Source: Xanthoparmelia taractica (Eukaryota > Ascomycota > Lecanoromycetes > Lecanorales > Parmeliaceae). From it: DNA of 16,547 nucleotides. Below the pieces are notes generated by a model, which was not told where the DNA came from, searched no databases, and saw nothing but the letters and a program-made list of their open reading frames with translations. Shown here one piece after another: positions 1 to 10,339 of the stretch; positions within the stretch are counted from its first letter, which is position 1; every line of letters begins with the position of its first letter. The translations under genes and the position numbers were made by a program. The stretch covers positions 1 to 16,547 of the forward strand of contig JANQBS010000521.1 of the NCBI GenBank assembly GCA_033085395.1, written 5' to 3'.

Positions 1-1345
1 ATTAATTATTCTTTAATTAAGAGAAGAGAAGCGAACGTAAAATAATAAAGAATTAATCTCTATAGATTAAAGATCTATAAAAAAAATAAGAGAGATAATT
101 TAAAATCGTTCTATAAGTAATTAGAAAAGAGATCGACTTAACGATCTTACGTAAATTGTAATTCAAGAAAATAATATATTATAATTATTATATTTACTTA
201 GCGAGATTAAATTAAAAGAAAGTTTATCTTAATATTACTTATTAAGTGTCGATATTTAATAATTACTTAAGCTAATTTCGCTTTAACTTATATATTAATC
301 TAGAATTTTCTTATCTTATTCGTCACTTAATATAAGAAATAATCTATATTATAGAATATTTCTACATATATTAGAAATTTCTTAGATTATTTTATAATAC
401 TAGTAATTTTTTATCTTATATCTTTATAAGTGATCTAATATAACCCCTTTATAATATTCTCCTATGATATAATATAATACGATATGGTATGGGATATCCT
501 ATTAAATATACTAGATCTTTCCGGCCCGTAAGTACGAGTCGGCTAATAATAACGCTATTCTACTTCTTAATCTCGCTATAAGATAATTACTTATATCTTT
601 ATATCTAGTATACTACTTTATCGAGACGATGACTTTATTCGTTTCTAATATCTATTATAAGCATAGATCTTCGAATTCGATTCTTTCTAGTTTCTACTTA
701 ACTAGATTCTAAAAGAAGCTATTAAGCTACTAGTACTTAGCTAGATCTTACTAAGAAGAAATCATTATTATTCTTTCAACCCATAATATGATTATAACAC
801 TCTATATAGTCTTTTATCTTATATTTATCGTATTTCTTCGTATAGACGAGTTTATATATATTATACGTAATTGTAAAGATTAGAACTTCGAGTAATAATT
901 CTTTACTCGTCGCTCGATAAGACTATATGAGAAATATCTTAAACTTATATTTTTAGTATTTAAAATAAATGTCTTTCGTTAAGAGATAATATTTACTATT
1001 ACGATATTAAATAATAACGCTTATATAATAAAGATCTTACGATATCTCTTTAGATAAAAGATTTTATTAAATAGTCTTCTCTTTTAATTAAATAAGAACT
1101 CTTTTATTAAAGAGCTAATTATCTACTAACTTCGCTAAATATTAATCTCGCTTGATATAAGAGATTATTATTTAAAGCACTTCTTTCGAAGAGGGATTAC
1201 TACTTTAACACGCGAGACGAGTCTTAGCGACGATAAGATTATACTATTAAGACGCTGGAAGTCCGATTCTTATCGCCTCTATATCACTATCTATCTTAAG
1301 CGAATACTTATTATATTACGAAGGCATTAGCATCTTTCGTCTCAT
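1..1345. repeat. AT-rich, RIP-like degraded repeat block
   Basis: This stretch is overwhelmingly A+T with long runs of TA, TTAA and AATA, and has no credible ORF. In the first 300 bases I count 1 CpA and 2 TpG but 9 CpG, while TpA is very common. That pattern is what repeat-induced point mutation (C to T in a CpA context) leaves in filamentous ascomycetes. The parent element, probably a transposon, is no longer recognisable by eye. The right border is gradual: G+C rises from about 1320. Such blocks are usually H3K9-methylated heterochromatin, but that is general knowledge and not visible here. Confidence 0.85.
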
Positions 1346-1560
1346 CAGCGCTAGTGCTGGCGATGCTCGTTAGGCCGTTATGCGAAGCCTCCTGCGGGGC
1401 CCCTATATGACGTCTTTTGGCTGTTTTGGGAGTTTTCTAGCGCTGGGGCACGTCTAAAAACCCATCTAGGCCTGCTAACGATCTAGCTGGGCCTATTGAC
1501 TCTTGACCTTAGCGTTGGGACGGCCCAATCAACTATCTACAGTACTGCTTGGTCCCGATG
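1346..1560. other. Transition from AT-rich block to gene-bearing DNA
   Basis: Base composition changes here from AT-rich to balanced or GC-rich. Local GC-rich words appear, for example CCTGCGGGGCCCC near 1391-1403, together with an AGCGCTAGTGCT near-palindrome near 1347-1358. I see no ORF, RNA gene or clear terminal inverted repeat. It may be a less mutated end of the degraded repeat or simple intergenic DNA. Confidence 0.4.
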
Positions 1561-1602
1561 TATATGCCTTCATGAATGAGAACATTGACTTGCAAAAGCC
1601 TC

Positions 1603-1953
1603 TCACGGCGAGCACAGACTGTCCATATCCATGACGATCTTGCCTTGAATGCGGCCACCAAAGAACATGAAATGGAGGCCGGCGATATCTTTGACATCTG
1701 AACCTGGAGTCGAAGTGCAAGGACTCTTCCGTCGGTCTTTATGACATTTTCGATAACAGCTAGCTTCGTTGGTTCGACTCTTCGTGCTCTTCCCATCCTG
1801 GGACACTGCCTCTAGGGTTATCATGCCGTGAGGTCTCTGGAAGATGCCCTGACAATGGAAGTCAATCTCGCTCTGACCGCATGGGTTGGGGATCCCGCTG
1901 CATGTGTGAAATCCCGAGGTAAACAATGAAGAGGGCAACAGTAAAGTGAGCAC
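1603..1953 (-). other. Coding-like segment, possible small-protein gene or relic
   Basis: An open frame of about 116 codons runs on the minus strand without an in-frame ATG at its start (it opens at a GTG). Its beginning is hydrophobic (LTLLLPSSLF), followed by several Cys. Its end reads like real protein (KDIAGLHFMFFGGRIQGKIV, then MDMDSLCS). In the middle a second frame, starting at the true ATG at 1796, looks more protein-like (TKLAVIENVIKTDGRVLALR). That switching could mean an unrecognised intron or a frameshifted pseudogene. A CTATATAG box lies just upstream, around 1977-1984. I do not recognise a family. A small secreted protein is only a guess. Confidence 0.22.
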
Positions 1954-2210
1954 GTTAAGCGAGCGTCAAAGGCCTCTATATAGCGCGACTAGAACCACCG
2001 ACAGACCGTATGGATGTCAGACTGCACTGCTGTCGTTCTGATATATTTTTCTGACCTTTGAGGCACTTCCGAGGTGACATGAAATACTTGGACATTGTGA
2101 CAGCCTCATGAGTGGTGGAGACATTGTTATGGCTATGATAGAAGCAAAGCTATTACAGCATTTACCTGGACCTTGGATACCAGTCTCCCCATAGCGGCGG
2201 CGGCGAACAT

Positions 2211-2691
2211 TGCCGTGCAAGACAGACAACCAAAAACGACCACAGATTCGACTCTTTGGAAACGCGCAGTCAAACGTTCTGAGAGATGTGTTCCATCAGA
2301 TCACAGACGACTCGGCTTTTGTACACATCACCGCTGCTATACAATGTTCTTGACCACGAAAGAAACCTCTGTCCGCAGTATAATGCATTTGGAGCGAAAT
2401 TATCGCTTTAAACCCGTATCTACAAGCAAGACGTAGAGTACAAAGACCTTGTATGTACGTCAACTACCACTCGTAGATACACCCCCATCCTTTGGCCTCT
2501 TCACTCGTAAATAGGTAGCCATATGCATGGAGCAACAATCATGATCCATCCCTCGCTGATCCTGGAGCACTGGCCCCATACGCAAAAATACCATGTAGGA
2601 AGCACGTAGCCATTCCCTCCCTTGAGATGCTGAAACGCGTCTTCAATACATTACAGACGTACGTCTTACCAAACTCGGCATTTATGTTAAT
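2211..2691. other. Intergenic, 3' side of the demethylase gene
   Basis: No supported gene. It should contain the 3' UTR of the minus-strand demethylase. It includes a 12-bp palindrome, AGACGTACGTCT, at 2655-2666. The longest plus-strand open frame here starts at a TTG and has no protein-like features. Confidence 0.5.
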
Positions 2692-5600
2692 TCAATATCT
2701 CCCTCCCTCACGCATCATTGGCAGCATTTCCGTACCAGCTCCGCCCATTTCATACTTCAGCGGACTGCCCTGACTACTCCCATTACTGTTATAGCCTATG
2801 CCGCCATAGCTACTTGCACCACTGTATGCGGATACTCCTTGGCTACCGCCTTGGTTAGCTGCATTCTGGAGGCCACGTGAGAATTGGTCCAGCCACCCGC
2901 CTTGCGGTGAATGTTGAGCTTCGCGTTGGAGCTGTAATTGGAAGTCTTGTGGGGACTGATACTGCGCTTGTTGCTGACTGTGGTTTGCTTGATACGTCTG
3001 GGACTGCTGATAGTGGGTCGGGTAAGTCGAAGATTGATGGTTATAGGGCTGATGGTTGGACTGATGATGAAGTGAGCTGGCAGCATAGGACGGTGAGTAG
3101 TGGTTGTATTGCTGGTAGGATTGAGATTTCGTATAAGGATCATGATACACTTGGGGCGAGGGGTGGTGGTAAGATGGCTGAGGTTGCTGAATAGCCGACA
3201 TCTGCACGTGTTGAGGTTGTTGATATTCCTTTCTGACACTATTGCTGCGGCTGTGACCATAGTCTTGTGTCTGGCTTTGGCCTAGGCTTTGACGACGCTG
3301 CAGTTGCTGTTGTTGCTGGAATTGCTGCGCCTTGACCTTCGCTTCCATAGCATTCTGGCTGATTTGCTCCTGCTCGCTTGGTGTACGCGTCATGAGGTAC
3401 TCTTCGCTGATACTAGGGCCTCTTGGTCGGGCCTTGGGTGCAATAGCCGGAGCTGGTAGATATACAGGACTGAAGCCCCCTCCAAGAGCGTATGGTGACT
3501 GGTAAACCTGAGGACGAGCCTTCTCCGCATCATGAAGATAAGTGTACTTTTCTGAGACATTGATGCGAGATATCTTCTTTGTCTCTGGTGCTAGCGCTGT
3601 CGGTATGATAGGCGTTTCTGGGACACTAGGTACAGATGATGGACATTGCTGGGCCGATGACGGTCTACTGAAGGGGTGATGACTGGTAGTAGGAGTGTTA
3701 TTCGTAAGAGGGATGCTCATCATGTTAGCAACGGGGGCTTGAGGTGGAGAATATTGTACAGGCTGAGGCGTATGCAGCGGCGGACTTTGTTGCTGCTGGG
3801 AATATTGTGGCCGCGTTTGCGCTTGCTGGTAAAGCATAGGAGACCGCTAAGATATTGTCAGTGAACGCCCCGGAGGAGAACGGAGTTTTGGTTGAAGAGC
3901 CTCACGGTGTAATTGTAATTGTACTTGGGTCGACTCCTGGAATCTTGAGGCACTTGTGATTGTCCAGACATCATTGGTGCTGTAGGAGCTGCAGCTCCGA
4001 TCAGTGCCTGTGGATCTCGATAGCCAGAGCTTTGACGGCTATGATACTGCTGCGGAAGCGGCATATTTTGGAAGGCACGCTGGTTGTACAAAGCTTGCGC
4101 GTCAACGTTCACTCCAGGTCTGGGCTTGTACTGAGCAGCTATTGAATCGGTGATAGCATATTTGCCATGGTATGGCCGTTCCTTGGTGGCTGATGGCTTC
4201 GTTAATTGGGTTGGAGGGGCCTTGGGCGGTGGCACATGGACGTTGGCGCTAAGACGGGGAACGCTTAGAGCATTCTGATAATTACTACCAGATGGGTACG
4301 AAGCTGGGTAAGATACTCGTGGGGCAGATGGTCTCGCAGCGGCAGCGGCTACACAGGCGATTCGGACGCTCTCCAGGAAATTTGCAGTCGGGTCGTTCTG
4401 CTGGATGGCTATATCGGCTGTGTAATGGGCTTTTGCTTCGGTAGACGATTTGCCGAGATAGTACCATAGCTTCTTCGGCATGTCAATGTCGATCTTGACT
4501 TGCGCCGGGTTTCTGAAGGCTTTGCAAGAGTTGAACTCATCCCAGCGTTCTTTGCCATCAGGGTCACCGAAAGGATCGTTTGGTTTAGGGTCGTCGTTGT
4601 TCGCAGGATCTTCGGCAGTGGTTCGAGATTTGCGGGCCAGCTCCGCAGGCAAGGGCTTGGCATTTTCAGAAGGCATTGGCAGCTGAGAATTAACAGGGTC
4701 AAAGACAAGCAACCACTTATACTCGACCTCGATCTTGTCCCTGTGGAGCTCTTGTCAGCGAGAAAATTCCACCGAACACGTTTGTCAGAGCCTTACCCCC
4801 TTGGCAGAACGTGAATCAATAGCGTCTGCTCGCTTTTCCGATTTTCCAAGACAACCCCAGCGAAGATGTCACCTTGAAGATACTGCATCTGGACCACTTC
4901 TCCAACGGGAAGCTTTAGTGCAGTCCTCCTTATCAAAGTATTCTCCTCAAGATGAGTACCCTCGACATTCTTCCCCCTTCTGCCTCGGTGTATGCGACAT
5001 CGGAAGTCGATCCCGGTGTCTGTGTACTCTGTTCCATCTTCTCCGTACACTGGCACGAGACCGATATCGACGAGCACTCCGGCTTGAGCGGCGCAAGTTG
5101 CGTGAAACGCCCGAACACACTTTTTCTGGGAGCACTGGAAGACAGCCCCCTTCTTGCTGCGGCAGTGGTTGCATTTTAATTCCAAGCGAGCTTTATCAAT
5201 GCGAGCGACATCGCAGATCTTTTCAGAGCCTCCTTCCCCGAAGATGTAGGTCTCGGGAGTATACAAACCGCAACGTCGATGAGCTTTGTGGCCATTGTCA
5301 GTCGGCAGCAGCTCTTCATAAGAGCTGTCGTTAGGACAAAGTATGCAAGGCTCGTAGGCCGGCGCTTTCATCTTAATCCGCAACTTCTTGATCTTTGGTT
5401 TAGTGTCCTTCTCATTTAAGTCCCTCTTCCTCTTGTGACTTCGCTTGGGCTTGCCCTTGTCACTGCTTGGGGGTGTAGGCAGATCAGTAGGCTCATCGTC
5501 TTCGTCATCCTCCTCGTCTTCAGTCTCCTCATAGTACTCAGGAGTGGGCTCGCCACGAAGCTTTCGCTCGATATCTCGAACATCAACCCAGACACTATCG

Positions 5601-7290
5601 GCTTCACAGTTGCACTTCCTAGCGACTTTCCCGTAATCTAACCAAGCCTCAGTAGCGAAGTTCACCGACTCTGCGCAATTGTAGCCGAGATTATAGCCTG
5701 AGTGGTAGCCATACGGGAAGGTGATAACGAACTCTCCTTCTTTGTGGACAAGGCGGTTGACCTTGATCTTGTGCTGCGATTCCAGAAGCTGAGGGGAAAT
5801 GAGGTAGGTCTTGTGGCGGAGGAACTGGTCGCAATTCTTTGCGTCGTTTGGCCAGATTGACCGCATGGTTGTTTCAAACCTCCGCGCATCTGATTGCGAA
5901 ATACTGTACCACTGCTTTGGGGCCCCGAAATGAATGTAGTTGATACTGTAAAGATCCACATCTTCCAGGTGCCATGCAAATGAAGCTTTCCACATACCCA
6001 GGTAAAGGTATGCGGTATTCACTCCAGGTACCGATTGACCCAGAACGTCCAAAAGGTTCTCAAGCTTTGCGACATTCCACTCCTTAGTTGAGTCGTCGAA
6101 AAGAGACCCTGGCATATCTGCACCGTACAACGGGTTACTAAAATTCAAGCTTTTCCAGTACGCTGTTTCAAGCTCCTGTATGCGCTCTGTGGTCCATTCT
6201 CCCTGGTTGTAGACGCGGTAGTCAAAGTCTTTGAAAGCTTCCTCGTCTATTACATCTGCTTGATCTCGGCGGTTGTGTTGTCTCCTAGACGAAACCGATT
6301 TCGATTGACCTGACTTTGGTTGACGGCCTTTGGGCTTGGGTGTTTCGTCATCACTAAATTGCTCCTTTTTTACTTTCTTTGGCTTCAGTGGTGGTGAAAC
6401 GGGCGTGGGCGGTACCTCGACCCTACTACCGACTGCGTCTTGCACGCCTTCCTCTTCATTCACTTCAACGGTAGTCGCCAGAGGACGGATCCTAGGGCGA
6501 CCAGGTCCACGTTTCTTTGAAACTCCGTTGGTGCCAAGCACGTTTCGCACTCGTGTAGTGGGGACTTTAGTGGGTTTTTCCTGGTTACGTCGACGCTCGC
6601 CCCGCTTCGCTGGAGGCTGATGACTGCTCTCTTCAGTCAGGGCCTTCCATTGTGGTAAGTTGTAAGAACGCTGCTTCTCAATGTTGGCTTGTGTGTAGGT
6701 ACCATGAGTACCATGGAACTCTTGCGTAATAGGATTTTTCACTTTGACGGTCTTGACTTGTTCGTCGAGTGCAGGAAGCGAGTCGCGCCTGGTCAGGGTG
6801 GATTAGCCGATGTTGAGGGAGACAAATGTTCCATTGCGATTACATACCATTCTTTAGGGGGGATGACCTTGACAATGCCTGCCTTCATGCCATACTTGTC
6901 GATCTTCTGAATGAATTCTTTGAAACTGCGAAACTGATTCATTGTCTTGGGACGTATCAGTACTTGGAACACACAACACGGACCTTTGGCGTGCCACAGA
7001 CTCGGACCTCACAGTGCTTGTAGGATACTTACAGGCTTGAAGACAGGTACTTTCCCACCCTCATAGTAGTGATCAGGAACGATCTCCTCCTGATCCTTCA
7101 CATTTGGCAGGACAGGAGGTTCCTCTGGAGGTTCTTCAGGTTCCAAATCAGAAAGTTCTGATCCAGATTCATCGTCCTTCTTTTCCGTGTTCTCACTCGT
7201 AGGTGGGGTCAGGGCAGGTCTGCTATCGGCCCGGTCGATCTCCATCTTCACCTCGCCCTCGCTAGGTGGAGACATGGCCGCGTCCGCCAT
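2692..7290 (-). CDS. kdmA: KDM4/JMJD2-type JmjN-JmjC histone lysine demethylase (PHD, Q-rich tail)
   Basis: Fe(II)/2-oxoglutarate histone demethylase of the KDM4 family (yeast Rph1, Aspergillus KdmA), acting in the nucleus on methylated H3K9/H3K36. Exons on the minus strand are 7290-7033, 6945-6848, 6788-4797, 4740-3906 and 3846-2692, giving 1445 aa. Introns are 87, 59, 56 and 59 bp, all GT-AG and phase-consistent. JmjN spans about 80-120 (VPVFKP/TMNQF...IPPKEW, assembled across two introns). The linker at 165-300 is basic and carries an AT-hook (RGPGRPR, about 212-218). JmjC spans about 370-515 with iron ligands H392, E394 and H481, cosubstrate residues N402 and K410, and zinc ligands C438, H444, C511 and C513, so it looks catalytically intact. 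A Cys/His-rich extended PHD finger lies at about 600-719. A possible Tudor-like strand-rich piece follows (about 745-795), then a Pro/Gln-rich tail. The start has G at -3; M6 is an alternative. The symbol is by family analogy. Confidence 0.93.
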
Positions 7291-7700
7291 GGCAGGAAAT
7301 GATAGAACCTCTCGGCTTAGAGGGAATGGAGTGATCGAGTACCGCTGATAGATGGCGTGATCAAACAGTCAGGCCAGTGGTGTTATTCGAGTCTTGCTGT
7401 CGCATGTCAAGGGGGCGAAGAGCGGTTCTTGTGCCTCGGAAGAGGAAAGATGTGGCCAAGGAATTGATGAAAGTGAGATCAGGGAATTCTATGAGGATGC
7501 CCGGGGTCCATTGGGTTACTGCTTGTCCAAAGGGACAAGGCACAGTTGATTTGGGGTTGTCGTGAAGACTTTGGTTGAGGTTCCAGAGTTGAGGGTATCG
7601 CTTGTGCCAAGCTTTTAGGGCTTAGTGTCCGAGACGGGCAATGACGCACCAACTGCCGAAGTGCAACAGTACGAAGTACGAAAGTACCTTATTAGTGAAT

Positions 7701-7724
7701 CCTTTTACCCTTTTATCCTTTTAC
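7701..7724. repeat. Three tandem copies of an 8-bp unit
   Basis: The units are CCTTTTAC, CCTTTTAT and CCTTTTAC, end to end, about 410 bp upstream of the demethylase start codon. The function is unknown. It could be a pyrimidine-rich promoter tract or simple-sequence slippage. Confidence 0.8.
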
Positions 7725-7834
7725 CGTACTTTAGTCTCAAAAATTCCGACTTCTCTGTCGTACTTCTACAGGCATGACTACCATTGGGCCAGCCCTACAA
7801 TCGTTCCTCGCTTATCAGGCAGTATTAAAGAGTA

Positions 7835-8410
7835 TTAGGGGTCGAGAGGGTGGATAAGGTACAGTATTCCAGTCGAATTGTAGAATAAAGTGGAATAGGA
7901 GCATCTGGGAGCTCTCAACTTCAAATCTGCCTGAGTCTGAGTCTGTTGACTGAAGTAGATTTCCAACATGATCTTCCTACCATCAATTACTTGACAGAAC
8001 AATGCATATCCCAAACCCTTCACAACATGAATATCCATGAAAGAGTCTCTCAGATTGACCAAGATCCCCACAGCAGAGATCAAAGCTTGGTGTAGTGAAA
8101 TACCCCCTTTATAAAGAGTTTACCACAAGCCCCCCCCCAGAACTGGCTTCCATCATACGATAATGCAGGTTCAGGAGATTGTCACATTTTCACCAAAGAG
8201 AGATAAGATACAGACAAGTGGAACGAGCAAGGTCGGTAAGGTACCTTGCAGGAAGATCATGTTTGATGATTCAGCCTTAGTTCGGATGACAGCCGCACAT
8301 TGCATGAACCGGCCGAGCCCGACTGCTCCGAAGACGCAGTCAGACTTGGTAGAAAGATCCTCAAGCCATGTACTGTTATCTATCTGGTACCACAGACCAG
8401 AAATGGTCAT
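7835..8410 (-). other. Weak two-exon coding candidate, unrecognised
   Basis: An ATG at 8410 opens a minus-strand frame of about 55 codons that reads like protein (CVFGAVGLGRFMQCAAVIRT, then SSNMIFLQ). It meets a possible donor (CAAG/GTACCT) near 8245. Downstream, after a possible acceptor (TATAAAG), a compatible frame continues with LISAVGILVNLRDSFMDIHV and GLGYALFCQVIDGRKIM to a stop at 7835. The joined product would be about 145 aa. I recognise no family. The plus strand has an overlapping 96-codon ATG ORF (8163-8453), which weakens the case. The donor and acceptor are not strong. It may be a small lineage-specific gene, a repeat fragment or chance. Confidence 0.2.
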
Positions 8411-8670
8411 TCTCAGAAATCATGCCTACTTGAAAAAGGCATCTTCTCGGTAAAGCCGCTGTAGACGCAACGCACTCGCTATGCTCGCAACGTACATTAC
8501 CGGCTATGCCCAAGCATCCACAGCCACATGAAGAGAAATGCAACACCCCTCCTCGTTTTGGCTTTTACCGCTTTTCCCTTTTGCATCGTAGAAGGAGCAC
8601 CGCACATGCTCTAAGACCGGACACACAAACGAGCCAAGGACACAGATAGTGCGGCGTTAGTGCAACTTGC

Positions 8671-10339
8671 CTATTGAGCTCCATCGCCACGCCCACGGTT
8701 GCCTCGGAATCCGCCCCGTCCACGTCCACCACCACGTCCACCACCTTCTCCTCCCCCGCGATCTCCCCTATAGCCTCCGCGGCCACGTCCCCCGCCCTCT
8801 CCACGATCACCCCGAAAGCCACGGCCACCACGGTTACCACCACGATGCTCTCCTTGACCACCTCCCCGACCACGCCCGCCACGATGATGCTGGACCTCAT
8901 GGAACCCGTCACTGCCATCAGCTGGGGTCTGCGCGTATGCCGGAGTGGGCATGGAATCGGTGGGTTCAGTAGGAACGTCTTCGGCCCAGCTCTGAGTACT
9001 AGTCATCCCAGCGGGCGTGGCGGTGTTCCCAGTGTCTGTCTCGTTAGGGTCACGAGGAATTTCGACCCACTCGTCATGGCCAGAACCGGCAGAAGCCGGG
9101 TTTTTAGCCTCCCAATTGGTTCCGGCCGCTGGGTCGGCCGCACCAGCATCGATATTGGATGCGTCTGGCACATTGGGGGTATCGACTTGGGAGGCGACTC
9201 CGTTTACTGTAGGCTCTGCTGAATCGTCGATCTCTGTGAGTCCAGCATGAGCAAGCGTAGGGTCAGTCCCAATCGTGGCAGACGAATCTTCCGCAGCAGG
9301 TGGTGCTGGCTCTGACTGAGCAACTTCTTCTGCCCAAGCTTCTTCCGCTGCGTATGGTGCATAGTCAAATGCCAGATCTCGGACTTGCTTGTCTATGCAT
9401 GACAGGTTAGCAGGTTGAGTTTGAGGATTGTAGATAGGAGCTATGGGCTCAATGTAGGCTGAAAGACTTACAGGTAAAATCTGAGGGAGTCTGGTCAACT
9501 GTTGGCACCTTCTCATCGCTACCGGCAATCAAGCTCTCCATTGCCACGACCGCACCAACTTCGCCACCATAGACCAGCAGCAGGGCACCTTCAAAGGCTC
9601 GATTTTCAGGCGAAGTCTCGTCACCCCCTTGCCGCTTAGCTGCTGCTGCTCTGAGGAATTTGCTCAGTACGAGTAGATTATCTTTAGCTTCTTTCTTGCC
9701 TTCCGCTACTGCCTCGGCAACTGCAGCTTCTTTGGCCTTTTGTAGTTCATCTGCGTGGGCGGTCTCAAGAGCTGACTTTTCCGCTGCCAAGCGCTTTTGA
9801 TAGTCTTCGTCAAATTGCTTATACTGAGCAATCTGTTCCTCGAGCTGTATAAGAGAAACTTGTAATGAAGGTTTCTTTTGGGCTTGAGCTTTTTGGTCTT
9901 GATTGATTTTGCGGGCGGAAAGGAGCTCGTCGAGCGACGAGCCTGGGTTCTCAGCGATGATGGAATCAACTTTTTGGGTGGCATTCTAATTTGCTCAAGA
10001 TTAGAGGTGCTGCGAATGAAGTGCACAGAGAATGTCTTACCAGCTTTTTCTTGATGTTGCGGATGTTCCTAAAGAATGTCGTGTTAGTTTCCCGGAAGAA
10101 ATTGGAGACTCGAGCTCAGCGTTTTAATAGGCGTACTTATACAGCTCCTTGATATATGGACTCTCATAAGACCCTTCCGCCCCAGTAACCGCGCCATCAA
10201 TGGCCGTTTGCCCTGCTCCTGATTCGGGCTCTGTCGGTGAAGCTGTTGTTTGAACTGGGGCCTCAGCCTTAGCTTTCCTTTTTCTCGCACTCTTCGACTC
10301 GGAAGGAGCTAAAGAATTGGACACTTGGGCGGTAGACAT
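8671..10339 (-). CDS. YAG7-like coiled-coil protein with C-terminal RGG tail
   Basis: Likely RNA-associated protein of 488 aa; its exact role is unknown. Exons on the minus strand are 10339-10137, 10068-10041 (only 28 nt), 9985-9472 and 9392-8671, with introns of 68, 55 and 79 bp. The microexon gives NIRNIKKKL and joins both neighbours in phase. The N terminus has a basic patch (ARKRKAK, 18-24). A helical, charged coiled-coil stretch lies at about 120-180. A conserved-looking block follows at about 184-260 (LSKFLRAAAAKRQ, NRAFEGALLLVYGGEVGAVV), resembling the fungal YAG7-like dimerisation domain as I remember it. Then comes an acidic Ala/Thr-rich stretch with Trp motifs. Residues 417-488 are almost pure Arg/Gly with RGG, RGRGG and FRG units, typical of methylated RNA-binding tails. 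The start at 10339 was chosen because the upstream in-frame sequence looks non-coding. The family name is tentative; the gene model is strong. Confidence 0.82.

Larger units (their letters stand above)
7291..8670. other. Intergenic region between demethylase and RGG protein genes
   Basis: About 1.4 kb without a firmly supported gene. It should contain the demethylase promoter and 5' UTR and the 3' UTR of the RGG-protein gene. Visible features are GTAC-rich words around 7668-7688, three 8-bp CCTTTTAY units at 7701-7724, and a run of nine C at 8130-8138. A weak two-exon coding candidate on the minus strand (8410-7835) is listed separately. Confidence 0.5.

Noticed and set aside
1350..1460. Possible transposon terminus (CTAG words, GC-rich hairpin-like run)
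   Set aside because: No matching terminal repeat or target-site duplication could be found within the window.
1755..1790. GGTTCGACTC resembling a tRNA T-arm
   Set aside because: The flanking bases do not form a 5-bp T stem and no anticodon or acceptor arms fit around it.
2173..2436. 87-codon plus-strand open frame
   Set aside because: Starts at TTG, composition is not protein-like, and no splice partners were found.
4735..5334. 199-codon plus-strand ORF
   Set aside because: Lies antisense to the PHD exon of the demethylase and shows no family features; a shadow of biased codon use.
8674..9222. 182-codon plus-strand ORF rich in Ser/Thr/Pro
   Set aside because: It is the antisense of the RGG/acidic exon; repeated Arg/Gly codons read backwards give Ser/Thr/Pro. 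The minus-strand model has conserved motifs and splice-site agreement.
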